Source of the DNA: Paenibacillus sp. FSL R5-0345
GTDB taxonomy: Bacteria; Bacillota; Bacilli; Paenibacillales; Paenibacillaceae
DNA: 64,000 nt
Direction: 5' to 3'
Assembly (NCBI RefSeq): GCF_000758585.1
Contig: NZ_CP009281.1
Coordinates: 496,001 to 560,000 of the forward strand
Made by a program: the position numbers and the translations under genes. This document shows, piece by piece, positions 50,466-59,078 of the stretch. The stretch's first letter is position 1; each line of letters opens with the position of its first letter. Below the pieces are notes generated by a model. That model was not told where the DNA came from. It saw nothing but the letters and a program-made list of their open reading frames with translations, and did no database searches.

Positions 50466-52391
50466 TTGGCTCAAGCAGCGCATACCTTGAATTCATCCAA
50501 GCCTCTGGGGCATGGCCACAGTGTGAAGCGCCATACAGGACTTATGGATTGGCTAACAACCGTCGATCATAAAAAAATCGCAATTTTGTACCTATGGGCC
50601 GGAGGATTATTTTTTGGTATCGGCGGGATTGAAGCACTTCTGATTCGCTGGCAACTCATCAAACCAATGAATGACTTTTTGGACGCCCAAACGTTTAATG
50701 AACTCATTACTATGCATGGTACGACGATGATCTTCCTCGGCGTCATGCCAGTCATCTTCGCCTTAATGAATGCCGTCATACCGCTACAGATTGGTGCGCG
50801 TGACGTAGCCTTTCCTTTTCTAAATGCTCTTGGCTTCTGGACCTTCCTGTTCGGCGGAATTCTACTGAATCTCAGCTGGGTAATGGGTGGCGCTCCTGAT
50901 GCCGGATGGACCTCCTACACCCCACTATCTACGAGTACATACAGCACTACACATGGTGTAGACTTTTATACGATCGGTCTTCAAATTGCCGGATTAGGTA
51001 CCCTTATCGGGGGGATTAATTTTCTAGCCACGATCATTACGATGCGTGCGCCGGGAATGACCTACATGCGGATGCCGATGTTTGCTTGGACTACTTTTAT
51101 TACTTCCGCAATTATTTTGTTTGCATTTCCAGCAGTTACAGTAGGTTTAGTACTGCTGACATTCGACCGGATTCTTGGAGCCAATTTCTTCGAGGTTGGA
51201 GCTGGGGGTAATCCGGTGCTATGGCAACATATCTTCTGGATATTTGGTCATCCGGAAGTATATATCCTCATTCTACCTGCCTTCGGAATTATATCGGAGG
51301 TCATCCCGACTTTTTCGCGTAAGCGACTGTTCGGGTATAGCTCGATGGTGTTCGCTACCATCCTGATTGCCTTCCTGGGCTTCATGGTTTGGGCTCACCA
51401 TATGTTCACTACCGGACTTGGTCCTGTAGCCAACGCGTTGTTCTCTGTTTCGACGATGCTCATTGCAGTTCCGACCGGAATTAAGATTTTTAACTGGCTG
51501 TTCACGATGTGGGGCGGGCAAGTGCGTTTCACGACACCAAACCTGTTCGCGGCAGGATTTATTCCTACCTTTACAATGGGTGGTGTAACTGGTGTCATGC
51601 TGGCATCGGCGCCTGCTGACTTTCAGTTCCATGACACGTATTTTGTTGTAGCGCATTTCCACTATGTTATTGTCGGCGGCTTGGTGCTTGGCTTGTTTGC
51701 AGGTCTGCATTATTGGTGGCCGAAGATGTTCGGTAAGATGCTAAGTGAGAAGCTGGGCAAATGGACCTTCTGGACATTTATCATCGGATTCCATCTGACC
51801 TTCTTTGTACAGCATTTCCTTGGACTTATGGGGATGCAGCGCCGTGTATTCACTTATTTACCGAATCAGCAATTTGATTTGCTGAATTTAGTCAGTACAA
51901 TCGGTGCTGGGCTGATGGGTGTCGGTACGATTATTTTCTTAGTGAATTGCTTCATAACTTCAAGAAAGCCAGCAGATGCAGCGGATGATCCGTGGGAGGA
52001 TGGACGTACGTTGGAATGGACGATTCCTTCGCCACCGCCGGAATATAACTTCAAGCAAACGCCGCTTATCCGTGGTATTGATGCATTTTGGAAAGAAAAA
52101 ATGGCAGGAAATAAAGGTATGACTCCGGCAGAACCGGTAGGCTCGATCCACATGCCGTCTGCAACCATATTGCCGTTTACTATGTCTGTTGGGATATTCA
52201 TCGCTGGACTTGGCTTTATGTTTAGCCGGGATGACTTCGGTAATGCCTTTATGAGCTTTTTATTTAATAATTATATCGTTACTGCGATTGGTCTTATTAT
52301 TACATTTGGATCTATGCTGATACGTTCACTGTATGATGATCACGGATGGCATATTGAACCCGAAGAGCTGGAAGGAAGTGAGCGGACATGA
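50466..52391 (+). CDS. ctaD: Cytochrome c oxidase subunit I
   Basis: The 641-residue heme-copper subunit reduces oxygen and pumps protons. WAGGLFFGIGG, MHGTTMIF, IFGHPEVYILILPAFG with the CuB His/Tyr pair, the WAHHMFTTG pair and the HFHYVIVGG heme ligands are all present, over twelve or more helices. The start is TTG 50466 after AAAGGGGG. It overlaps ctaE by four bases. Confidence 0.95.
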   Translation: MAQAAHTLNSSKPLGHGHSVKRHTGLMDWLTTVDHKKIAILYLWAGGLFFGIGGIEALLIRWQLIKPMNDFLDAQTFNELITMHGTTMIFLGVMPVIFALMNAVIPLQIGARDVAFPFLNALGFWTFLFGGILLNLSWVMGGAPDAGWTSYTPLSTSTYSTTHGVDFYTIGLQIAGLGTLIGGINFLATIITMRAPGMTYMRMPMFAWTTFITSAIILFAFPAVTVGLVLLTFDRILGANFFEVGAGGNPVLWQHIFWIFGHPEVYILILPAFGIISEVIPTFSRKRLFGYSSMVFATILIAFLGFMVWAHHMFTTGLGPVANALFSVSTMLIAVPTGIKIFNWLFTMWGGQVRFTTPNLFAAGFIPTFTMGGVTGVMLASAPADFQFHDTYFVVAHFHYVIVGGLVLGLFAGLHYWWPKMFGKMLSEKLGKWTFWTFIIGFHLTFFVQHFLGLMGMQRRVFTYLPNQQFDLLNLVSTIGAGLMGVGTIIFLVNCFITSRKPADAADDPWEDGRTLEWTIPSPPPEYNFKQTPLIRGIDAFWKEKMAGNKGMTPAEPVGSIHMPSATILPFTMSVGIFIAGLGFMFSRDDFGNAFMSFLFNNYIVTAIGLIITFGSMLIRSLYDDHGWHIEPEELEGSERT

Positions 52392-53014
52392 CAACGGCAC
52401 ACGCAGAAGCTTCTAAGGACACCCTTCCGCACGAGCCGGAAAAAGCTACGCTCGAAGGCCGAAACAAGGTACTTGCCTTTTGGTTGTTTCTCGGCGGAGA
52501 AGCGGTGCTGTTCGGCACGTTGTTCGCTACGTTTCTTGCACTGCGCAACCAAACGAATGAGGGACCTTCAGCGAATGAGCTGTTTCACCTGCCGCTTGTA
52601 GCTGCTGCAACATTCCTTCTCCTGGCAAGCAGTCTGACCAGTGTATTCGCTATCCAGGCGATGCATAGAAACCGTCCGGCAGTGCTTCGTAACTGGCTTT
52701 TGGTGACTGTAGCCTTAGGGCTAAGCTTCCTAATTCTAGAGATCTATGAGTTTACTCAATATGTAAGACACGAAGAATTCGGAATGACTACAAGTGCATT
52801 TAGTTCGGCATTCTATACACTAGTAGGCTTTCACGGTGCGCACGTAGCCTTCGGGATTGCATGGATCTCCATCCTGATTGGGCAACTTATGCGTAAAGGA
52901 TTAACCGTAGTTACTGCACCGAAGATATATGTGTCAGCTATGTACTGGCATTTTATTGATGTGGTATGGGTCTTCATCTTTACGGTTGTATACCTACTTG
53001 GAAAGGTGGGCTAG
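52388..53014 (+). CDS. ctaE: Cytochrome c oxidase subunit III
   Basis: The 208-residue membrane protein has five helices and the COX3 segments FWLFLGGEAVLFGTLFATFLALR, FHGAHVAFGIAWI and MYWHFIDVVWVFIFTVVYLLG. Its ATG overlaps the ctaD stop (ATGA), which implies coupled translation. Confidence 0.95.
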   Translation: MTTAHAEASKDTLPHEPEKATLEGRNKVLAFWLFLGGEAVLFGTLFATFLALRNQTNEGPSANELFHLPLVAAATFLLLASSLTSVFAIQAMHRNRPAVLRNWLLVTVALGLSFLILEIYEFTQYVRHEEFGMTTSAFSSAFYTLVGFHGAHVAFGIAWISILIGQLMRKGLTVVTAPKIYVSAMYWHFIDVVWVFIFTVVYLLGKVG

Positions 53015-53019
53015 ACACT

Positions 53020-53346
53020 ATGACGACAGATCAGCATGTGCCAGAGAACGGCGGGTATAAGCATCGTCATCGGCATGAAGGACCACAGAGGCATATTGTT
53101 GTCTTTATATTGTCCATTGTCTTGACCTTAATTGCTTTCGCCGCTGTTGCGGCTGGAGGGGTGAATGCCACCTTTGCAGTTATTCTTCTACTGGTAATGG
53201 CAGTCATTCAGGTCATTGTACAGATGGGTTTCTGGATGCACCTGAAGGATAAAGGACATCTAATGCCGATTATCTTTATGCTGGGTGGTTTCTTTATCGC
53301 TGGTACCTGTATTATCATGTCGCTGTATTGGGTTTGGTGGAATTAA
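53020..53346 (+). CDS. ctaF: Cytochrome c oxidase subunit IV
   Basis: The 108-residue protein has three membrane helices and the COX4_pro sequence MAVIQVIVQMGFWMHLKDKG. ATG 53020, six bases after the ctaE stop, is used with GGTGG inside the end of ctaE. It probably stabilises subunits I and III. Confidence 0.9.
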   Translation: MTTDQHVPENGGYKHRHRHEGPQRHIVVFILSIVLTLIAFAAVAAGGVNATFAVILLLVMAVIQVIVQMGFWMHLKDKGHLMPIIFMLGGFFIAGTCIIMSLYWVWWN

Positions 53347-53357
53347 CGGACAATAAA

Positions 53358-53390
53358 GAAGAGGTGGGCTGAGATGCCCCCTCTTTTTGA
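53358..53390 (+). terminator. Hairpin between ctaF and ctaG
   Basis: AGAGGTGGGC pairs with GCCCCCTCT, followed by five T residues. It may attenuate ctaG-ctaM relative to the structural genes. Confidence 0.6.
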
Positions 53391-53425
53391 TGTTCTAATA
53401 GATCCTGCGTTAGGGGGTTAGGGTT

Positions 53426-54346
53426 ATGCTGGGATTACAATACTTTAGCTTTGCTGAACTATGGAGCCCGCTTTTTCTGGCGGTTATGCTGCTGCTGACG
53501 GCGGGATATTTCGTTTGGATTGGTCCGATTGCCGGACGTTATGCCGATGCAGCTCCGGTTCCATTCTGGCGGAGAGCGCTATTTGTGTGCGGAATGCTTG
53601 CGCTTTATCTGGCACAAGGGGGCCCCGTTAGTCTATTAGGGCATATAATGTTTTCCTTCCACATGGTTAGTATGGCCTTGTCATATCTGGTGGCGGTGCC
53701 GCTGATTATGCTGGGGATTCCAGATTTTATCTGGCGGAGGATACTGAAAGTAAACCCATTTCGTAGGCTGTCTTTTTTAGCTCGACCGGTGGTAGCTGCT
53801 CTAATGTTTAACGGACTATTTTCCTTGTACCATATTCCTGTTATCCATGATTATGTGATGCTGCATTTTACCGTTCACCGGATCTACTATATTGTTTTGT
53901 TCCTAACAGCCGCCTTAATGTGGTGGACGCTGATCAATCCGCTACCGGAGCGCCGAATGGCGAGTGGATTGGGCAAGATTGGGTTTATTTTTCTAAATAT
54001 GGTATTGCTGACCCCGGCATGCGGACTGATTATTTTTGCAGATCAACCGCTCTATGCCACTTACAGTGATCCAGAGACTTGGGCACTTGCTATGGGCTAT
54101 TGCATATCGGGTGATCCTTCTGCCTTACTACAGAATTTTGGAGGTCCTGCGTTCTTTGAGTTATTGTCACCAAAGGTGGATCAGCAGGTGGGAGGCATTG
54201 CGATGAAGTTCATTCAGGAATTTATTTTTGCCTCTATGCTTGCTTATGTGTTCTATCATTGGTATAAAAAAGAGAACGGACAAGACGACGATGAGTTTTC
54301 GACGCCCTCCTCTGCACTTGAGGAGAGTACCTTGACCCGTGCATAA
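53426..54346 (+). CDS. ctaG: Cytochrome caa3 oxidase assembly factor CtaG
   Basis: The 306-residue membrane protein has about seven helices and the Caa3_CtaG sequences MLALYLAQGGPVSLLGHIMFSFHM and FTVHRIYYIVLFLTAALMWW. It helps form active caa3, possibly through copper delivery. ATG 53426 follows TTAGGGGGTTAGGG. Confidence 0.95.
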   Translation: MLGLQYFSFAELWSPLFLAVMLLLTAGYFVWIGPIAGRYADAAPVPFWRRALFVCGMLALYLAQGGPVSLLGHIMFSFHMVSMALSYLVAVPLIMLGIPDFIWRRILKVNPFRRLSFLARPVVAALMFNGLFSLYHIPVIHDYVMLHFTVHRIYYIVLFLTAALMWWTLINPLPERRMASGLGKIGFIFLNMVLLTPACGLIIFADQPLYATYSDPETWALAMGYCISGDPSALLQNFGGPAFFELLSPKVDQQVGGIAMKFIQEFIFASMLAYVFYHWYKKENGQDDDEFSTPSSALEESTLTRA

Positions 54347-54372
54347 CTGGTAGACTGCCAAGGAGGAGAATC

Positions 54373-54837
54373 ATGGATATTTTTACGGTGTTTCCAACTA
54401 TTAGCACATCGTTCATCGTACTCAGTGCGGTGCTCGTAGCTATTGGCTGGTGGCTCATCATTAAGGGCAAACGCGAGGCGCACAAGAAGACGATGATTGC
54501 TGCCGCAATCGCCGCGCTCCTGTTTTTTATTGTTTACGTATCTAGAACGTTGTTCGTGGGAAACACCTCATGGGGCGGACCCGATGAACTGCAGACGATT
54601 TATCAAGTGTTTCTGATCTTCCATATCGTGCTGGCAACAGTAGCAGCGGTATTCGGACTTACTACGTTAACTCTTGGATTTAAGGCGAAGTACTCCAAGC
54701 ACCGTAAGTGGGGCAGAGTGACATCTATCATTTGGTTCATTACTGCGATTACTGGCGTTATGGTGTATGTGCTGCTTTATGTTCTGTATCCAGGCGGACA
54801 CACTAAGCCGGTGTGGGAAGTTATTTTAGGCGCGTAG
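54373..54837 (+). CDS. ctaM: DUF420 oxidase assembly protein (CtaM/YozB-like)
   Basis: The 154-residue, four-helix protein opens FPTISTSFIVLSAVLVAIGWWLIIKGKREAHKKTM and has a HRKWGRVTSIIWFITAITGVMVY C-terminal half, matching DUF420. The S. aureus homologue CtaM is needed for heme-copper oxidase maturation. ATG 54373 follows AAGGAGGAG; it ends the operon. Confidence 0.85.
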   Translation: MDIFTVFPTISTSFIVLSAVLVAIGWWLIIKGKREAHKKTMIAAAIAALLFFIVYVSRTLFVGNTSWGGPDELQTIYQVFLIFHIVLATVAAVFGLTTLTLGFKAKYSKHRKWGRVTSIIWFITAITGVMVYVLLYVLYPGGHTKPVWEVILGA

Positions 54838-54866
54838 GTTAGTTGCGTGAAAAGGTAAATTGGTAG

Positions 54867-54932
54867 TGTGAATAGAGCATGTGAATATGCGTGTGAATAT
54901 GTCATGCGAATTGTATCTGATTTGTGTGAATA
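54867..54932 (+). repeat. TGTGAATA repeat cluster downstream of ctaM
   Basis: TGTGAATA occurs at 54867, 54880, 54892 and 54925, with a degenerate TGCGAATT at 54904; the first four are 12-13 bp apart. The motif resembles ResD sites, but no start codon follows for over a kilobase. Confidence 0.6.
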
Positions 54933-54938
54933 GGAATG

Positions 54939-54998
54939 AATAAGCCTGTGTATCTGCGTTTCCCTTAATAGGGATAGTGGATGACGGGCTTATTTTTG
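54939..54998 (+). terminator. Terminator of the cta operon
   Basis: AATAAGCC (54939-54946) pairs with GGGCTTATT, with an inner CCCT/AGGG stem, followed by TTTTTG. Confidence 0.75.
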
Positions 54999-55288
54999 TT
55001 ACTGGAATTGGGATACCTTTGTCTGGTCGTAAAATTGTATTGTGAAACCACTCGTGATTGGATTAGTGCTTGGAGCGGCACAGTGGGGAGAACAGAAAAG
55101 TGGAGGATGGCACCAGTTAAAAGAGTCGGTGGAGTGGAGTATGGAACTTGGTAGGAGATCCGAGCGAAATGGGGTCTGGAAGAAATGGAACTGGCCGAGT
55201 GGAAAGGAGTCTGGAAGAGTTGGGAAAGAAAAGCGAGAAGGGAAAGCGAGAAGAATAGTACTCAAAAGTAATCTATTTGCTTACTTTT

Positions 55289-55466
55289 AGGGAAAACCTC
55301 CCTGAAAAAGATGAGCTTTGTGTTCGGAAAATGATAATTAGGGAATTCCTCCCTGTTTTTTAACTATTTTAGCGCTAAAACGCAGAAATGGCTGATTTTT
55401 AGGGAGGATTTCCCTAAAAACGTTGATTTCAGGCTAAATCAAAGAAATTTGAGGGAGATTTTCCCT
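55289..55466. repeat. Four-palindrome intergenic element, copy B
   Basis: AGGGA-N5-TCCCT palindromes are centred at 55296, 55347, 55408 and 55459, again spaced 51, 61 and 51 bp. Unit 1 (AGGGAAAACCTCCCTGA) is identical to unit 1 of the copy at 26803. Units 1-2 and 3-4 point in opposite directions. DNA between units is largely different from copy A. The 55000-55290 stretch before it is GA-rich without a convincing gene. Confidence 0.85.
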
Positions 55467-55510
55467 AATTGTTGATTCTACTTCATATGATGTCTTACCT
55501 CAGTAGTACC

Positions 55511-55690
55511 CACCGAGCATTCGCATTCCATCCAGCGGCATCCAATTGAGCATTCACACATCCACCGAGCATCAGCATCCATCCAGCAGTAGCACCCAAC
55601 TGAGTATTCACACCCACCGAGCATTTGCATCCATCCAGTAGTAGCACCCAACTGAGTATTCACACCCACCGAGCATTCGCAACACATTGA
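55511..55690. repeat. 52-bp tandem repeat, about 3.5 copies
   Basis: Units starting CACCGAGCAT lie at 55511, 55563, 55615 and 55667 (last one partial). Units 2 and 3 differ at three positions. Each contains CATCCATCCAG and ends TTCACACC. No coding potential is convincing on either strand. The 230 bp after it hold nothing I recognise. Confidence 0.85.
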
Positions 55691-55920
55691 GCGAAATACG
55701 CTCAGCCCCCCGCACCCTACACATACTGCTCTTTAGCGAAGCCGCAATGAAAATCGCCATTGTCCATATCCTTCGCTCTCATACTACCTCGGCATCCCCA
55801 CCATTTAATCCTCTGATTAGTTAATCCCAATAATGATTCAGTAACTCACATGCAAAGCCACCTCCAAAGACTTGGAAAGTTACATCTCCTAATGCCCTTG
55901 GATATTTTCCATTTACAGGA

Positions 55921-55971
55921 TTGACAATGGTAAATTAAGGACATATACTGTGTATATAGATATATACAGTA
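55921..55971 (+). promoter_or_regulatory. Promoter and palindromic operator of the YtrA-type ABC operon
   Basis: TTGACA (55921-55926), exactly 17 bp, then TATACT (55944-55949). Overlapping the -10 and start site is a 26-nt near-perfect palindrome (55946-55971): TACTGT and TATATA on the left, TATATA and CAGTA on the right. It is a good candidate target for the GntR/YtrA regulator encoded second in the operon. Confidence 0.75.
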
Positions 55972-56037
55972 AGCACAGGGATATGAACACCTGCTTCTGC
56001 AAGACGCTGAAGACATTGTAAAGCGAGGTTAGCATTA

Positions 56038-56766
56038 ATGAGAACAATAAAGGATTCGTGGTTTATTGTGTGCTCTGATTTTCGAGGAGACAAATTAAAA
56101 GTATTAGGAACGTTCCTAACTACAATTATATTTATGGGTTATCTGGCAGGGATGACTAGTTTGGTAACAAATGACGTATTAGCTGATCAAGATCGGACAA
56201 TGATAGCGGATTTTTTACTTCTCTCATTAATGCCGTTACTCGGAGTCACATTCTCCCGTCGTTCTATGAAATATTGGAGTGAAGACTCCTACACGAGAAT
56301 GCTGGCTTACTTACGATCTTTACCGATTCCTCTGAATGTGGTATTAACTCGTAGAAAGTTTCAGGCAATAGGCTCCTTTACTGTTAATGGTGTATTGTTC
56401 TTCGGAATTGTCTATATGCTCGGTGAGAATTACCGCAAGGAGATGGCATTACCCGCGTTTATTGCTTTTGCTATAACTTGGATCGGTGTCGGACTCATTG
56501 TTTCAGGACTGTATATTTTCATTGAATATTTATTTAGCGGTAAAGCTTATCTAGGGCTAACAGTGCTAATCGTAGTGATATCTTGGGGAATATCGTTCTT
56601 GGTTTTACTAGGGGGAGGAAACCTATTCTTGTATAGCATCTCCGTTTCCAAGGAGTGGGGGCTGCTATCTCCGATCATGTGGGGAACGCTTCTGCTAGGT
56701 ACAATATCTGTGCAATTATTCTCTAAATGGACTATCCATCGACTGAAGAGTCGCGATCTCGTATGA
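56038..56766 (+). CDS. ABC transporter permease-like membrane protein
   Basis: The 242-residue protein has six predicted helices in ABC-2-like spacing with a cytoplasmic loop RRSMKYWSEDSYTRMLAYLRSLPI typical of Ytr-type permease subunits. It is the first gene after the palindromic operator and probably partners the YtrB-like ATPase two genes downstream. Substrate unknown; related systems answer to cell-wall-active antibiotics. Confidence 0.65.
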   Translation: MRTIKDSWFIVCSDFRGDKLKVLGTFLTTIIFMGYLAGMTSLVTNDVLADQDRTMIADFLLLSLMPLLGVTFSRRSMKYWSEDSYTRMLAYLRSLPIPLNVVLTRRKFQAIGSFTVNGVLFFGIVYMLGENYRKEMALPAFIAFAITWIGVGLIVSGLYIFIEYLFSGKAYLGLTVLIVVISWGISFLVLLGGGNLFLYSISVSKEWGLLSPIMWGTLLLGTISVQLFSKWTIHRLKSRDLV

Positions 56767-56826
56767 ACAATGTGAAATGGCAAGGACGGCGCTCTAGCAA
56801 GCTAGAGTGGAAGGCGAGGTGTAAAC

Positions 56827-57222
56827 ATGTGGATACCTGTACAAATCAACGAAAATAGTGCTGAACCCCTCTACCATCAGATAGAGACTCAGCTTAGATC
56901 ATTAATCATTAGTGGGGTCATTACAGAAGGAACGCTGCTACCCTCCATTCGTGAATTCGCTGGAGATCTGAAATGTAGTGTGATTACGGTACGACGCGTG
57001 TATCAGGATCTAGAGAACGAAGGGTTGCTACGAACAAGACAAGGAACAGGTACCTTTGTATCCCATGTAGGTGCCTCTGCAATGGAGGAATATAAGCGGG
57101 AAGCGATCAGCAAAGCCCTCGAGAGCGCAGTCGACATCGGCAAATCGGTACATTGCAGCAAGGAAGAGCTTGAGGAGATTTTTCAGGAAATTGTAGAACT
57201 TAAATATAGGGAACAGGAATGA
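56827..57222 (+). CDS. GntR-family regulator, YtrA subfamily
   Basis: The 131-residue protein opens MWIPVQINENSAEPLYHQIETQLRSLIISGVI, followed by the winged helix LPSIREFAGDLKCSVITVRRVYQDLENEGLLRTRQGTGTFV and a short C-terminal dimerisation helix pair. The small size defines the YtrA subfamily, whose genes sit with ABC transporters. It presumably represses its own operon at 55946-55971. Confidence 0.9.
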   Translation: MWIPVQINENSAEPLYHQIETQLRSLIISGVITEGTLLPSIREFAGDLKCSVITVRRVYQDLENEGLLRTRQGTGTFVSHVGASAMEEYKREAISKALESAVDIGKSVHCSKEELEEIFQEIVELKYREQE

Positions 57223-57241
57223 AAGGCGGGCGCTAACTCAC

Positions 57242-58171
57242 ATGGTACAGATGGCGATAGAATTGCGGAATGTACGCAAACAGCGGCGTAGCAAGACAAT
57301 TGGACCGCTAAACCTGAATCTGCCTCAAGGTTATATTACAGCTTTGGTAGGTCAGAATGGATCTGGCAAAAGTACGCTACTGAATCTACTGCTCCAGCTG
57401 ACGAACCCAGAGGAAGGCGATATTTATTGGTTTGAAAATAAGTACGATAGCGAGCTGCCACTAGAGCTTCGACAGTCTATTGCATACGTTCCTGAGAATT
57501 CGATTTCGGAAGAAAATCACTGGAATGCGGAACAAGCGGCCCGATTTCGAAAGCATTGGTATCCGAACTGGGATGAGTCGTTTTTTCAGGAGCTGATGGA
57601 TCGATTTGAAGTCCCGTATCATATGAAACTTTCGAAGATGTCTAAGGGCGAGCGTCGAAAATTTGAAATTGCTGCAGCTCTTGCGTCACGTCCACGTCTG
57701 TTGTTACTGGATGAACCCTCTTCTGGGCTTGATCCTTTTGCCTGGAAGATTATGATGGAGACGCTTCGTAAGTATATGGAAGAGACTAATGCAACGATGA
57801 TTATCTCTACACACATTGTGGAAGAGGTACGGCGGCTGGCAGATTATATCGTGCTTATGCATAGGGGTGAACTGCTGGGTATGGCCGAAAAAGACAGTCT
57901 ATTCGGTGCTTGGACCGAGGTGTGGGTACATGTTGCAGATGAAGAGGAGCTTGCTGAGTTGTCAGCGGAATTACCGGGTGGCATAAACTTTACCATGGAT
58001 ACACCGGGTGTAGCTTCTTTTATCATAGAACAATTTTCTAAGAACGAGAAACGCATTCAGGACTTGGGCGTAAAGGTTATCAAGAGTCGCAGTTTGGAAT
58101 TGGACGAAATATTAGGCTTATGGACACAGGGACACCGTCCTATCCTGATTGATCACAAGAGAGGGGACTAG
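57242..58171 (+). CDS. ABC transporter ATPase (YtrB-like)
   Basis: The 309-residue ATPase has Walker A GQNGSGKST, signature MSKGERRK (a Ytr-type variant of LSGGQ), Walker B LLLLDEPSSGLDP and a H-loop STHIVEEV. A C-terminal extension of about 90 residues follows the core. It follows the GntR gene by 19 bp. The likely membrane partner is the 56038 product. Confidence 0.9.
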   Translation: MVQMAIELRNVRKQRRSKTIGPLNLNLPQGYITALVGQNGSGKSTLLNLLLQLTNPEEGDIYWFENKYDSELPLELRQSIAYVPENSISEENHWNAEQAARFRKHWYPNWDESFFQELMDRFEVPYHMKLSKMSKGERRKFEIAAALASRPRLLLLDEPSSGLDPFAWKIMMETLRKYMEETNATMIISTHIVEEVRRLADYIVLMHRGELLGMAEKDSLFGAWTEVWVHVADEEELAELSAELPGGINFTMDTPGVASFIIEQFSKNEKRIQDLGVKVIKSRSLELDEILGLWTQGHRPILIDHKRGD

Positions 58172-58175
58172 AGAA

Positions 58176-59078
58176 ATGGAAGCCTTAAAGCTGGAAAGTG
58201 TAATGAAGCAATATGGAGAAAAAACCGCTGTAAACGGAATTAACCTAACGGTAGGCAAGGGGGAAATTTACGGATTACTGGGGGCAAACGGTGCAGGAAA
58301 AACAACCACAATGCGCATGGTGCTTGGCCTAATTTACCCTGATGGCGGGAATATTTTGTATAATGGAAAGCCGTATAACAGCGAACTTCAGCAAATCATG
58401 GGCTATCTACCCGAAGAAAGAGGATTATATCCAAAGGTAAAGGTAAGCGATCAAATCGTCTACTTGGCACGTCTTCGCGGGATGTCGGCTAGTGATGCGG
58501 ATAAGAGCCTTCGCTACTGGCTCGATCGGTTTGAGGTTCCGGATTATTACAATAAGAAGATTGAAGAGCTCTCCAAAGGGAATCAGCAGAAAATGGGCTT
58601 TATCGCCGCAGTTGTTCATAAGCCGCAAATTCTTATCCTTGATGAAGCCTTCAGTGGTTTGGACCCTGTTAACGTGGAACTACTGAAAGATACGGTAAAA
58701 GAATTGCGTGATCAAGGAACGAGTATCTTATTCTCAACGCACCGGATGGAGCATGTTGAAGAGCTTTGCCGTAATATTACGATTTTGGATCGTTCCAATA
58801 CTGTCGTACAGGGCGATATTCGTACGATTAAGAGTGGGTATCCTCGTGAACAAGTATTGTTGCGTACGGATAACGAAGTGACCGGTCTAGAATCAATTGC
58901 AGGTGTAACAGCAGTACAGCGACAGGAGCGAGGTTATCTGTTGTCAATCAGTGAGATCGGCGCAGCACAACGTATCCTACAGCAGGCGATGGCGCAGGGT
59001 GAAGTGGAGCATTTTGAAATTAAGGAACCAACGTTAAATCAAATCTTTATCAGAGCGGTGGGTGAATCTCATGAATAA
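58176..59078 (+). CDS. ABC transporter ATPase (NatA-like)
   Basis: The 300-residue ATPase has Walker A GANGAGKTT, signature LSKGNQQK and Walker B ILILDEAFSGLDP, the NatA/DrrA style. ATG 58176 is used because GAGGGGA is just upstream; a 27-base longer start overlaps the preceding gene. It pairs with the ABC-2 permease that follows. Confidence 0.9.
   Translation: MEALKLESVMKQYGEKTAVNGINLTVGKGEIYGLLGANGAGKTTTMRMVLGLIYPDGGNILYNGKPYNSELQQIMGYLPEERGLYPKVKVSDQIVYLARLRGMSASDADKSLRYWLDRFEVPDYYNKKIEELSKGNQQKMGFIAAVVHKPQILILDEAFSGLDPVNVELLKDTVKELRDQGTSILFSTHRMEHVEELCRNITILDRSNTVVQGDIRTIKSGYPREQVLLRTDNEVTGLESIAGVTAVQRQERGYLLSISEIGAAQRILQQAMAQGEVEHFEIKEPTLNQIFIRAVGESHE

Noticed and set aside
55042..55290. 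82-codon frame on the plus strand after the cta operon
   Set aside because: No ribosome-binding site, GA-rich low-complexity composition and no recognisable motif; it runs into the palindrome element.
55478..55687. Cys-rich 69-codon frame on the minus strand
   Set aside because: It is only a reading of the 52-bp tandem repeat.
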